A DNA stretch of 55,521 bases from Terriglobia bacterium (GTDB lineage: Bacteria; Acidobacteriota; Terriglobia; 20CM-2-55-15). The notes under the pieces are model-generated. The model made no database searches and had not been told where the DNA came from. It saw nothing but the letters and a program-made list of their open reading frames with translations. The stretch is from contig DASXLG010000039.1 of NCBI GenBank assembly GCA_036496425.1, positions 1-55,521 on the forward strand. The letters run 5' to 3'. Both the position numbers and the translations under genes were made by a program. Of this stretch, positions 42,898 through 51,642 are shown piece by piece. How positions within the stretch are numbered: the stretch's first letter is position 1; each line of letters begins with the position of its first letter.

Positions 42898-44823
42898 ATG
42901 CTGAAGCGGCTCGGGATTGAGGACAACCTGCAGTTTGCACTCACGCTTTGCATTCTGACTGTCATTGTCGTCACGACGTTGGGCAACAGCGGCGGCGCCC
43001 CCTGGGCCTTCTTCACATATCGCACTGCGCTGCTCCTGCTCGCCGTTCTGTCGATTGCAGGTTGCCGTCGGGCCGGTGAACGGATTTCTTCATTCTTTCT
43101 GGGAGCCGCCGGACTGCTCCTTGCGCTGATGGTCATCTCGGTCTTACGGATCCAGGGATCGCACTTCGAAGGTTTATATCTCTGGTACAAGTACGTGCTC
43201 TTTGCCTGTGCGTTTCTCGGCCTGGCAAAGTATTCGCGCTACCGATCGCCAATATGGAAGGGATTCCTTCTTGGTGCGATTACCGCCGTCGGACTCGTTT
43301 ACGTGCTGCAGGACCTGATAACGAAGAAATATCCGGTGGCCGGATTTTCGCCCAACAATACCGACTATTTCGGCACTTTTCTCCTGATCGGTCTGGCGGT
43401 TGCATTGGCTGCAGCAGTCTTCGGTCAGGACCTCCGGTGGCGCGCCGCGGCAGGCGTTTCAGGCGCCCTTACACTCTTCGGCATTTTCAAGACGACATCG
43501 CGAGGCGCGACTCTGGCGGCCGCCGTGATGATCGTGATCCTCGCAATTCGCGGACGTAATCGGATCGCGCGGCCCGTCTGGCTGATGCTGGGGCTGCTGT
43601 TTCTGGTAGCTGCCATTGTATCCAGTCCTTACCTCATCCAGAAATTCACCGACCGCGGCGAACACGATCCATATAACTATGCGCGGATCGAGATCTGGCG
43701 CGGAGCTCTTCCGATCATTGCGCACAATCCCATATTTGGGGTCGGCTTTGGCCAATACTTCCACATCTCCAAACGCTACACCTTGCCGATCGACGGCGCC
43801 GTTGCCCGTTATTTGAAACGCGCACAGATGGCGCATAGCGAGTATCTTCAGCACGTTGCTGAACAAGGCATACCTGCCGCGCTGATTTTATTTTCGCTCC
43901 TCGGGTATTTGATTTACCTCGTCTGGAAGCGTGCCGGGAATGCCTGGCCGGAGCAACGAATATTTCACGAGGCGGCTTTATTGACAGCCGCTGGCGTGGG
44001 CCTGCATGCAGCTGTCGATAATTGCTGGACGATTCCGGTAACAGCGTCGGCCTTGATCGTGCTTTCAATGGCCGATCCCCTTCCGCTCGCAAAAAAGGAA
44101 TCGTGGCGAACCTGGACGGCGCGTGAGGTTGCTCTCGCTGCTGTCCTGCTGGGTGCAGCCTACGTCGTTTCGACGCTGATTCCAGGCATGGGGCTGTACT
44201 ACAACGATATGGGCCATCAGGCTTACGACAGGAACGACTATGCGAAGGCCGAACAGTACCATCTCAAGGCCATTCGTATTGCGCCCGACAATCCCCTGTT
44301 TCTGGACAACCTCGGAATGGTTTATCTGCAGGCCTCTATTGACAGAAAAAATCCCGCACTGCTTGTACCTGCCCATACTTATCTCGCGCGCGCAATCTCC
44401 GCATGTCCCCAATCGTTGGAGCCGCATATCCACATGGAGACGCTTTTATTGCGTTCGCTGTCCGGAGATCCCGCGCGCGATTCCGCTCTGTATCGGGAAA
44501 TCATTCAGGTCGACAGCGAGATGTTGACAATCGATCCATACGTACCATTTCCCCGGAAGAATCTGGCCGGCGCCTACTACAACCTGGGCGACTCCGCCGA
44601 AGCCTTCAAGCAGGTCCAATTGGCCATCCATTACGAACCCAACTACGTACCCGGATATCTGCAACTCGCATCCTGGTATGCCGATAGCGGCAATGTCGTT
44701 GCTAACCGCCAATACACCGCGGCGGCGACGACGATCGTCGAGAAGTATCGCAACTTCAAACCGACCGAAATTTACGAAGCCATACTGCTCGGCAGACCGA
44801 CGCTGCCGGGGGATACCAGATAG
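42898..44823 (+). CDS. O-antigen ligase/PglL-like membrane protein with TPR tail
   Basis: Protein of 641 residues, paralogue of the one at 30751-32631. About eleven spans carry the ligase loop with FGVGFGQYFHISKRYTLP and HSEYLQHVAEQGIPAALI; a TPR region of about 210 residues follows (AYDRNDYAKAEQYHLKAIRI). ATG 42898 was chosen; a GTG at 42889 lies inside the -10 element. The next gene starts one base after its stop, so they form an operon. It may polymerise or transfer a glycan to a surface acceptor, possibly the divergently encoded pilins. Confidence 0.85.
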   Translation: MLKRLGIEDNLQFALTLCILTVIVVTTLGNSGGAPWAFFTYRTALLLLAVLSIAGCRRAGERISSFFLGAAGLLLALMVISVLRIQGSHFEGLYLWYKYVLFACAFLGLAKYSRYRSPIWKGFLLGAITAVGLVYVLQDLITKKYPVAGFSPNNTDYFGTFLLIGLAVALAAAVFGQDLRWRAAAGVSGALTLFGIFKTTSRGATLAAAVMIVILAIRGRNRIARPVWLMLGLLFLVAAIVSSPYLIQKFTDRGEHDPYNYARIEIWRGALPIIAHNPIFGVGFGQYFHISKRYTLPIDGAVARYLKRAQMAHSEYLQHVAEQGIPAALILFSLLGYLIYLVWKRAGNAWPEQRIFHEAALLTAAGVGLHAAVDNCWTIPVTASALIVLSMADPLPLAKKESWRTWTAREVALAAVLLGAAYVVSTLIPGMGLYYNDMGHQAYDRNDYAKAEQYHLKAIRIAPDNPLFLDNLGMVYLQASIDRKNPALLVPAHTYLARAISACPQSLEPHIHMETLLLRSLSGDPARDSALYREIIQVDSEMLTIDPYVPFPRKNLAGAYYNLGDSAEAFKQVQLAIHYEPNYVPGYLQLASWYADSGNVVANRQYTAAATTIVEKYRNFKPTEIYEAILLGRPTLPGDTR

Positions 44824-44824
44824 A

Positions 44825-45805
44825 ATGCCTGAAATTCTCATCACCACGTCTCCATTCGGAGAAGGCGACGCCGCTGCACTCGAACTTCTCACAAGGAACA
44901 ACATCTCCTACAAGCTCAATCCGCTTAAACGTCGGTTGAGCGAACAAGAGATTGCAAGTCTGATCGGCTCATACGAAGTGGTTATCGCCGGAACCGAACC
45001 TGTCACGGCGTCCGTTTTGGATCGCGCGCCGCAGTTGAAACTGCTTGCACACACCGGAATCGGCCTCGATAACATCGACCTTGGCGCTGCGCGTGCGAGA
45101 GGCATCGCGGTGACGTACACGCCGTCGGCTCCCTCCCCCGCGGTTGCCGAACTCGTTATCGGGCAAATGATTGCGCTGCTGCGAAAATCGGCATGTGCCG
45201 ATCGCCGGCTGCGGCAAGGCAGCTGGAATCGGATCATTGGCCGGCGTCTGGCGAACATGACGGTCGGAGTGATCGGTGTCGGCCGGGTCGGACGCCTGGT
45301 CGTCCAGCATCTCCAGGGCTTTAAGCCCAGGCGCATTCTGCTCAACGATTTGGCTGTCGACGATGACTATGCAAGGCAAAACGGCTGCGAGTGGGCCGCT
45401 AAGGAAACTATCTTCCGCGCTGCCGACATCATTACGCTTCACATTCCTTTAACTCCGCAGACACGGCGGCTGATCGGCCCGAGCGAACTCCATTCGATGA
45501 AGCCCGGCGCCGTCCTTATTAACACGTCCCGTGGTCCGATCGTGGACGAGGCCGCCCTTACCAATGCCTTACGCGAACGGCCGGATTTCTCCGCCGCAAT
45601 CGACGTGTTCGAAGAGGAGCCCTACAAGGGCGAACTCGCCGGTCTCGAAAACTGCCTGCTCTCGTGCCACATGGGATCCTGCACGGACGATTGCCGGCTC
45701 GAGATGGAAACCCAAGCAGCCAAAGAAGTTATTCGATACTTTCGCGGCGAACCCTTCGCTATGCCGGTGCCCGATTCGGAGTATGCCCTCCAGGCCGAAA
45801 TGTAA
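44825..45805 (+). CDS. D-2-hydroxyacid dehydrogenase, SerA/PGDH-like
   Basis: NAD-dependent dehydrogenase of 326 residues. The Rossmann motif is GVIGVGRVGRLV, the catalytic arginine lies in INTSRGPIVDE, the glutamate in VFEEEP, and the histidine in CHMGSCTDDCR. It would oxidise or reduce a D-2-hydroxyacid such as 3-phosphoglycerate or a sugar-acid intermediate. There is no ACT domain. It begins one base after the ligase-TPR stop, an unusual partner that hints at a role in sugar-acid metabolism for the glycan. Confidence 0.87.
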   Translation: MPEILITTSPFGEGDAAALELLTRNNISYKLNPLKRRLSEQEIASLIGSYEVVIAGTEPVTASVLDRAPQLKLLAHTGIGLDNIDLGAARARGIAVTYTPSAPSPAVAELVIGQMIALLRKSACADRRLRQGSWNRIIGRRLANMTVGVIGVGRVGRLVVQHLQGFKPRRILLNDLAVDDDYARQNGCEWAAKETIFRAADIITLHIPLTPQTRRLIGPSELHSMKPGAVLINTSRGPIVDEAALTNALRERPDFSAAIDVFEEEPYKGELAGLENCLLSCHMGSCTDDCRLEMETQAAKEVIRYFRGEPFAMPVPDSEYALQAEM

Positions 45806-45812
45806 GTGAGAA

Positions 45813-45839
45813 CATTGGATCATTGCATCAATGATGCGA
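45813..45839. repeat. Partial copy of the palindromic dispersed repeat
   Basis: CATTGGATCATTGCATCAA (45813-45831) is the exact reverse complement of 4198-4216. A GCATCA/TGATGC dyad spans 45825-45837. The hairpin half of the element is missing. Confidence 0.65.
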
Positions 45840-45933
45840 TGGTTTCAAAAGAATGAACTGGCGGTTGAGACTCCTGAGTGGGAGCGCGCTTATGATACTC
45901 TCTGGGTGAGTCGAAATCGATCCGAGGTGGTGC

Positions 45934-46971
45934 ATGGCCAAAGTCTTGATTGTGGATGATGACAGGCATGTTGTTCAGCTCACATCCGAAGTGCTCAGGC
46001 TCGGCGGCTGTGAGGTCGCTGCGCGTACCGATCCGCGCGAAGGCATAGTCGCATTCGAATCGTTCCAACCGGAGGTCTGCGTCCTGGATTTTTCGATGCC
46101 GGGAATGACCGGAGGCGACGTGTGCCGGCGGATGAAGGAACTGGATCCTACAGTTGAAGTTGTCTTTCTCACCGGCGAAGCCGATACCGGCCTCGCAGTA
46201 GAAATGATGAAACTGGGCGCACTCGACTATCTGCTCAAGCCTGTGAACATCCCGCAATTGATGACGGCGGTGTCGCGCGCTGCCGAACACCGGCGCCTGG
46301 TGCTGGAAAACATTGCGTACCGGGAACGGCTCGAAACGCTGGTTGTGGAGAGGACCAGGGCGCTCAATGAAACCCTCGACCAGCTCGGCGTGGTCCATGC
46401 CGCGACTCTTCACACGCTCGGGCTGGCGCTCGATTTCCGTGACCAGAGTACCGGCGGGCACTCCGCCCGGGTGGCGCGGCTGACCAAGGGTATTGCGGAA
46501 GAGATCGGCGTCTCGGGTCACGCTCTTCTGCAGATCGAGCAGGGCGCTCTCTTACACGACATCGGCAAGTTGAAAATCCCGGACCGGATTCTGCTGAAAC
46601 CCGGGGCTCTGACCACCGACGAGTGGGCCACCATCAAGTGCCATCCTGAATACGGCCGCGAGTTCCTGGAGCGGATCGATTTTCTCGGCGGCGCCGCCGA
46701 ACTCGTCTATATGCATCATGAAAAATTCGATGGCAACGGCTATCCCCAGGGCCTCCGCGGCGATGCGATTCCGATCGGCGCGCGCTGCTTCGCCATTGTG
46801 GACTCCGTCGATGCCCTCATTTACGAGAGGCCATATCACCGGGCGATCCCGTTCGATCAGGCGGCCGCGGAAATTCGCCGCTGCGCCGGGTCACACTTCG
46901 ATCCCGACCTGATCGATGTCGCGCTCAATCACATTGAGAGCCGGCTTGAGAAGCGCGCAATGTCCGCCTGA
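45934..46971 (+). CDS. Response regulator with HD-GYP domain (cyclic-di-GMP phosphodiesterase)
   Basis: Protein of 345 residues. The receiver (1-120) has the acidic pair in VDDD, the phospho-acceptor Asp in CVLDFSMPG near residue 53, and the lysine in YLLKPV. A linker coiled coil leads to an HD-GYP domain (about 155-340) with HSARVARL, HDIGKLKIPD, and HHEKFDGNGYPQGLRGDAIP, the GYP motif being intact. It would degrade cyclic-di-GMP after phosphorylation. GAGGTGG lies before the ATG. Its kinase is not adjacent; the orphan kinase at 32751 is a candidate only by proximity. Confidence 0.95.
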   Translation: MAKVLIVDDDRHVVQLTSEVLRLGGCEVAARTDPREGIVAFESFQPEVCVLDFSMPGMTGGDVCRRMKELDPTVEVVFLTGEADTGLAVEMMKLGALDYLLKPVNIPQLMTAVSRAAEHRRLVLENIAYRERLETLVVERTRALNETLDQLGVVHAATLHTLGLALDFRDQSTGGHSARVARLTKGIAEEIGVSGHALLQIEQGALLHDIGKLKIPDRILLKPGALTTDEWATIKCHPEYGREFLERIDFLGGAAELVYMHHEKFDGNGYPQGLRGDAIPIGARCFAIVDSVDALIYERPYHRAIPFDQAAAEIRRCAGSHFDPDLIDVALNHIESRLEKRAMSA

Positions 46972-47000
46972 AACACCAGCAGGCCGTCTGCGAACTTGTT

Positions 47001-47064
47001 TTTAGCCGCCAATGAGGCAAATTACGCCAATTAATTGGCGTAATTTGCCTCATTGGCGGCTAAA
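47001..47064. repeat. Perfect 64-bp palindrome
   Basis: Left arm 47001-47032 and right arm 47033-47064 are exact reverse complements with no loop; the centre is CCAATTAATTGG. It lies between the HD-GYP gene and the epimerase-like gene, and would form a 32-bp cruciform or a very strong RNA hairpin. A degenerate relative is at 18385-18417. Confidence 0.95.
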
Positions 47065-47083
47065 CTTCTCTTTCGAAATTGCT

Positions 47084-48067
47084 GTGAATAACTATAACGG
47101 ACACAAGGTCTTGATAACGGGAGGCCTTGGCTTCATTGGAAGCAACCTCGCGATTCGCCTTGTCGAATCCGGTGCGTCGGTCACCCTCCTGGACTCGAGG
47201 CATCCGACGTGCGGTGCGAACTATTTCAATATCGAGCCCATCAAAAACGACGTCGAGGTGATCGAAGGCGACAGTTGCAACCTCGAACTCATGCGTACGC
47301 TGGTTCGAGGTAAGCGCTTTATTTTCAATCTGGCAGGCCACGTCAGTCACATCGAATCGATGCAGCAACCCTTTGAGGACCTGCAAATGAACACGGTCGC
47401 GCCACTCACCGTGCTCGAAGCATGCCGGCAGGAAAACCGCGAGGTGCGCGTCGTCTATTCCGGCACACGACAGGCTTATGGGCGGCCCGAATCCCTTCCA
47501 CTGGTCGAAACGCAGGTTCTGAAGCCGATCGATGTCAATGGTGTCAGCAAGATGGCGGGCGAGTGGTTTCATATGGTGTATCAGCGGGCACATGGGATCG
47601 CGGCCGTGTCGCTGCGTCTGATCAATACATACGGACCGCGGCAGCTGGTAAAACATGCCCGGCAGGGTTTCGTCGGATGGTTCATCAAGCAGGCGATCGA
47701 AGGTGAAGAGATTCAGGTGTTTGGCGACGGCCGGCAAATCCGGAGCTTCAATCACGTGGACGATGTCGTGGACGCCTTATTGATTGCGGGCTTCGACCAA
47801 CGACTGGATGGCGATTATTTCAATCTGGCCGGTGTGCGGCCGATTTCTCTTGAGGAATTCGTCAAGACACTCATCGCGGCAGCGGGCAAAGGCTCGTACC
47901 GCATCGTTCCCTTCCCGTCCGACAAGAAGGCCATCGATATCGGAAGCGTCTACAGCTCCGCCGCGAAATTCAATGCGATCACGGGATGGAAAGCTCGCAC
48001 GGCGATCGAGCAAGGTCTGGGTCACACGCTCGAATACTACCGTCAGCACCGGGAACACTACTGGTGA
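47084..48067 (+). CDS. NAD-dependent epimerase/dehydratase-like protein with Asn at the Tyr site
   Basis: Extended SDR of 327 residues. GGLGFIGSN binds NAD, and RSFNHVDDVVDALL and the C-terminal FNLAG segment fit nucleotide-sugar epimerases/dehydratases. The catalytic YxxxK is replaced by N152-GVS-K156 (in IDVNGVSKMAGEW), and the Ser/Thr site reads YSGTRQAYG. The GTG at 47084 was chosen because the alternative ATG at 47012 lies inside the 64-bp palindrome. It may be a variant subfamily with another base or a non-redox role. Substrate unknown, probably a nucleotide sugar. Confidence 0.8.
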   Translation: MNNYNGHKVLITGGLGFIGSNLAIRLVESGASVTLLDSRHPTCGANYFNIEPIKNDVEVIEGDSCNLELMRTLVRGKRFIFNLAGHVSHIESMQQPFEDLQMNTVAPLTVLEACRQENREVRVVYSGTRQAYGRPESLPLVETQVLKPIDVNGVSKMAGEWFHMVYQRAHGIAAVSLRLINTYGPRQLVKHARQGFVGWFIKQAIEGEEIQVFGDGRQIRSFNHVDDVVDALLIAGFDQRLDGDYFNLAGVRPISLEEFVKTLIAAAGKGSYRIVPFPSDKKAIDIGSVYSSAAKFNAITGWKARTAIEQGLGHTLEYYRQHREHYW

Positions 48068-48086
48068 TCCGGTCCATCCGCTCGAC

Positions 48087-48824
48087 ATGTTTGTGTCCTT
48101 CATGCTTCACTACCGCTCAATGAAGACGCCGAGCAAGTGGCGGGGGCTGCGCCGAAGGTTGCAAGCCGCATGGACAGGAATCACCGATCCCTTCGCCAGA
48201 CTGTCATATTCGCAGGAGGGCGAAGACCTCATCCTGGAACGTATTCTCGAAGGCCGCGACAAAGGGTTTTACATCGACGTGGGTGCGCATCATCCGAAAC
48301 GCTTTTCGAACACGTACCGCTTTTACCTGAAGGGCTGGTCGGGGGTGAACATTGATGCGACGCCCGGATCGATGGAGCCATTCCGAACGGTCCGGCCACG
48401 TGACCGGAACATCGAAGCCGCGATCTCAGCGGATACACGCCCGATCACATTTCATCTTTACAATGATCCGGCCTTGAACTCGGCCCAACCGGCCGAAGTC
48501 CGTAATATCGATCCGGCCAGGCATCGCGTTATCCGGCAGGTCACGGTAACGCCGCGCCCTCTCTCGGAGGTCTTGTCGAGTGTCATTACAAACGGCCAGA
48601 TCATCGATTTTCTGACAGTCGATGTGGAGGGTCTGGACCTTCAGGTTCTGCGCTCGAACGACTGGCAACGGTACCGGCCTGCCCTGGTGCTTGCAGAAGA
48701 GGTACGCCGCGCTGATAGAGAGCATGAAGGCGAAATCACGGAGTTCATGCGGGCGCAGCACTACACTGAATTGTGCCGTACGATGAATACCATCTTTTTC
48801 CGGGATGATCGGGGCCGTCTGTAG
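48087..48824 (+). CDS. FkbM family methyltransferase
   Basis: SAM-dependent methyltransferase of 245 residues. Family hallmarks: SYSQEGEDLILERIL, GFYIDVGAHHPKRFSNTY, NIDATPGSMEPF and FLTVDVEGLDLQVLRSNDW. FkbM-like enzymes methylate hydroxyl groups, often of sugars in polysaccharide clusters. Starts at 48087, 48102 and 48120 are possible; I used the first. It ends one base from the stop of the convergent flippase gene with no terminator between. Confidence 0.85.
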   Translation: MFVSFMLHYRSMKTPSKWRGLRRRLQAAWTGITDPFARLSYSQEGEDLILERILEGRDKGFYIDVGAHHPKRFSNTYRFYLKGWSGVNIDATPGSMEPFRTVRPRDRNIEAAISADTRPITFHLYNDPALNSAQPAEVRNIDPARHRVIRQVTVTPRPLSEVLSSVITNGQIIDFLTVDVEGLDLQVLRSNDWQRYRPALVLAEEVRRADREHEGEITEFMRAQHYTELCRTMNTIFFRDDRGRL

Positions 48825-48825
48825 C

Positions 48826-50178
48826 TCAAAACGAACCACGAAGGCGCCGCAACGATGCAAAGACATCACGCCAGTTCGAATACTTCCATGCATTCCAGGG
48901 CATGAACATCTGAGTAACAATCCGACCCTGATGTACCGTCGGGCCGTAAAAAAAACTCGTGGCATAGCCTCCGACGGCATAAGCCGCCAGTGTTGCCACC
49001 GCCGCGCCGCGGCCACCATATTGTGGTATCAAAGTGAAATTCAGCAGAATATTCAGTACTGCTCCGGCGGCGGTGGACAAGAGCAGGAAGGTATTTAAAT
49101 TCCTTGCGTTGCAGTAAGCGCTCCGGATCAGACCCACGCCGACAAAAACCCCGGCCCACACGCTGATGGCGAGCATCGTCTGCATGCCCTCGTATTCGGC
49201 GCCGTAGAGCGCGGTAGACACCACTCCCGAAAACAAACTCAGCGGCAAGGCGAAGACATACGCCACAAGGACCATGGCGGCATAGAACCGCCGGACGGTC
49301 GAGTCCAGCCGATCCTGAGACACCGCGTTGGCGTCCACCAGCTTCGGGAAAATCGATGTGGATATAGCCACCAAAACGAAATACCAGCCTTCGGAAATGC
49401 GGACAGAGGCGGCATATTTTCCGATTTCCTGCACGCTCGATAAGCTCTTCAACATCACCTGGTCGATGCGCATATAGACCATTACCATCAGCGAGGCAAA
49501 CATCAGCGACCAACTGTCCCTTAACAGCGTCCGCGCAGTGGCGAAACTCCATTGCCATGCCGGGGTGTTCACTGCCTTTGCACGATGCACGATGAGCAAC
49601 ATGCTGGCCGCCAACAGCAACTCCCCGGCGCCGGCAACCGCAAACGCCTTTAAAGGAGCCCGGTAAAAGATCAGCAGCAGCTTCAGCACGGAGATCACCT
49701 GGAAGGCGATGGACCGCGCAACGGTCACGTATTTCGATTGGAGAAGGGCCTGAAAATCGTAGTCAACAACGTCGGCGGCCTGGGCGATGGTTCCGGCCGC
49801 CGTGATCGCCACGAGCACTATCGTCCGGACATCTCCCGGATTGAGGACACCTGCGATCCCAGTCGCGGCCGCAAGAATGACAAAACCGCCGGCCAGCTTC
49901 AGGAGAAAGGCCGTGCCCAGGATTTGTCCCCTTTCGAGGCGCCTTGTGACCAGTTCCCGTACGACAATCCGCTCCAATCCCAGATCCGAAAGCCACGCAA
50001 AAAGCGAAACAAATGCCGCCGCATAGCTGAGCAAACCAAATTGTTCGGGGCCCAGATAGCGCGCCACCCAGATTCCCACGACAAGGCCTATGGCCATCCG
50101 AACGACCTTGTCCGCTATCAACCAGCCAGCGTTCTGCAGGGCGGAGCCGGAAGCCGGCTTGATTTCTTGCGTCGCCAT
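48826..50178 (-). CDS. Polysaccharide flippase (Wzx/MATE-like)
   Basis: Membrane protein of 450 residues with about twelve to fourteen spans, the polysaccharide biosynthesis/Wzx family. The start region NAGWLIADKVVRMAIGLVVG and YLGPEQFGLLSYAAAFVS is characteristic. It would flip undecaprenyl-linked oligosaccharide units across the inner membrane. ATG 50178 was preferred to a longer start at 50190, which lies in a promoter-like repeat (50191-50207). It fits the surrounding glycan cluster. Confidence 0.88.
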   Translation of the reverse strand: MATQEIKPASGSALQNAGWLIADKVVRMAIGLVVGIWVARYLGPEQFGLLSYAAAFVSLFAWLSDLGLERIVVRELVTRRLERGQILGTAFLLKLAGGFVILAAATGIAGVLNPGDVRTIVLVAITAAGTIAQAADVVDYDFQALLQSKYVTVARSIAFQVISVLKLLLIFYRAPLKAFAVAGAGELLLAASMLLIVHRAKAVNTPAWQWSFATARTLLRDSWSLMFASLMVMVYMRIDQVMLKSLSSVQEIGKYAASVRISEGWYFVLVAISTSIFPKLVDANAVSQDRLDSTVRRFYAAMVLVAYVFALPLSLFSGVVSTALYGAEYEGMQTMLAISVWAGVFVGVGLIRSAYCNARNLNTFLLLSTAAGAVLNILLNFTLIPQYGGRGAAVATLAAYAVGGYATSFFYGPTVHQGRIVTQMFMPWNAWKYSNWRDVFASLRRLRGSF

Positions 50179-50190
50179 AAGACAGGGCAC

Positions 50191-50207
50191 TCATTCTATA
50201 ATGCCGT
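50191..50207. promoter_or_regulatory. 17-bp promoter-like element, copy 1
   Basis: TCATTCTATAATGCCGT, identical to 55238-55254. It contains ATTCTATAAT, readable as a -10 box on either strand. It sits just upstream of the flippase start in the 54-bp gap before the GT13-like gene's 3' end. Confidence 0.5.
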
Positions 50208-50232
50208 CGCGGATCGAACGGGAAGATGTTGC

Positions 50233-51150
50233 TCAGGCCAGGAAGGGCTTCAGGAAAGACTTCAGGAATGACTTCAGCCTCCACCTCAGGCGGATGGAAT
50301 TGAACCGGTAAAAGGCACGCACAATTCTCGGGTCAGGCCTGATCTCGCGAGGAAAACGGACCGCTGCGCCGGACAGGCTATTCCCGATTTCGACCGATAA
50401 ACGATCGGTTACTCCGCAATGGACGCCAGTCCCATCAAATCCGATATTCCGGACCCGGGACTGCACAGGGAACACGCAGAACGCGTTATTCTGATAGTGC
50501 GCATAGCACCACCGTATCGCCCACGAATCGATTTTCCCCTGAAACTGCAGGTCGAGCATATTCGCGAGATCGTTCCCGCCACGATTGAACTGCCGGCGCG
50601 CCTGGACATCCGACTTGAAGACCGGATAGTCTTGCACATCCCAATCCACCATGCGCCAGCGATCGCGCCATGTCGCCCACCCCCACGAATTGCAACGGTA
50701 GCTGAAATACGCATCGAATGGGTACGACGGGTCGATCGCAATCGGAAAATTGAATCCGGTGACTGAAAATACGCGGCTCTCCGTTTCATACGCCGCCAGC
50801 GCCTCATTGATGAATGCGAGATAGTCCGGCGCGGTAACGATGTCGTCCTCCAGTACCACAAGACGTTCGTAGCGCTCGAACAGACTGCTGACTCCGGTGA
50901 TAACAGAACGCGCCAGTCCAAGATTCGCAGACCGCTCGACAACATTCACGCTCTTGAAGCCGTCGATCCTGGCGAGCACGCGCCGCACCTCGTCGACATT
51001 CGTGCGCTCGAACTCCGTCCGCGGCGCATCCGAAAAAACGTAGAGTTCAGTCCTCGCGGCCAGGCTGTTGAGCCGCAGAGCCTCCAGGGTCTGGCGAGTG
51101 TGATCGGGGCGTTTGTAGCAAAACAGCACCACTGGCGAAGGTTCCGGCAT
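50233..51150 (-). CDS. GT13/GnT-I-like glycosyltransferase
   Basis: Glycosyltransferase of 305 residues with a GT-A fold. VVLFCYKRPDHTRQTLEAL opens the fold; the metal site is EDD in VVLEDDIVTAPDY, as in GnT-I; YFSYRCNSWGWATW and IDSWAIRWCYAHY follow. It would add a sugar from a nucleotide donor to an outer-glycan or polysaccharide precursor in the cytoplasm. It starts directly after the Nudix gene stop (TGAATG), so they are co-translated. Confidence 0.82.
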   Translation of the reverse strand: MPEPSPVVLFCYKRPDHTRQTLEALRLNSLAARTELYVFSDAPRTEFERTNVDEVRRVLARIDGFKSVNVVERSANLGLARSVITGVSSLFERYERLVVLEDDIVTAPDYLAFINEALAAYETESRVFSVTGFNFPIAIDPSYPFDAYFSYRCNSWGWATWRDRWRMVDWDVQDYPVFKSDVQARRQFNRGGNDLANMLDLQFQGKIDSWAIRWCYAHYQNNAFCVFPVQSRVRNIGFDGTGVHCGVTDRLSVEIGNSLSGAAVRFPREIRPDPRIVRAFYRFNSIRLRWRLKSFLKSFLKPFLA

Positions 51151-51642
51151 TCATCCCTTCCCGTACTGAAATTTCCATAGATTCGATGGTTCGTCGGCAA
51201 AATAACTTTTGGTAAATGGATGAACCTCCGGATCAGAACGCAGATCCATGGCATCTACAAAACGATATGAATTGTGCTGGGCATCGGACAAAGCCAGCTT
51301 ACTGTGAGGAAGGACAACCTCGCTTGCCATCACCACGTAGTGAGTATTGAAACCTGGATCTTCGAAAACATTGCCCTCATAGATATGATCGTAGATCCCC
51401 CGGAATTTCATTTCGCAGAGATCGAGTTCCAGGCCGAGTTCCTCTCTCGAGATCCTGCGAAACGCCTGCTCTGCGGATTCATTCTTGAAAATGCGCCCGC
51501 CAGGCACAAACCAGAAACCGCGCGCCGGAGCGTTCTTCCTTAATCCAAGGAGGATTTTGTTCTCGGGACTCTTCACAATGAGATCCACCGCCAGCAGAGG
51601 CGTATTTCGCACGACCGATTTGAATTCAGCAGGCTCCAGCAT
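51151..51642 (-). CDS. GDP-mannose mannosyl hydrolase-like Nudix protein
   Basis: Nudix-fold enzyme of 163 residues that would release mannose from GDP-mannose. GFWFVPGGRIFKNESAEQAF and ISREELGLEL form the altered Nudix box of this subfamily, preceded by LIVKSPENKILLGLRKNAPA. RGIYDHIYEGN and FNTHYVVMA are further family segments. It may control GDP-mannose level for the neighbouring gmd pathway. It overlaps the GT4 gene by 17 bp. Confidence 0.85.
   Translation of the reverse strand: MLEPAEFKSVVRNTPLLAVDLIVKSPENKILLGLRKNAPARGFWFVPGGRIFKNESAEQAFRRISREELGLELDLCEMKFRGIYDHIYEGNVFEDPGFNTHYVVMASEVVLPHSKLALSDAQHNSYRFVDAMDLRSDPEVHPFTKSYFADEPSNLWKFQYGKG

Noticed and set aside
32751-46971. Histidine kinase and HD-GYP regulator as a two-component pair
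   Set aside because: The kinase is of the HisKA_3 type, which pairs with NarL-like regulators, and the two genes are 11 kb apart.
47012-47083. Upstream ATG start of the epimerase-like gene
   Set aside because: The first codons would be encoded by the 64-bp palindrome and no fold element is there; GTG 47084 fits the family start.
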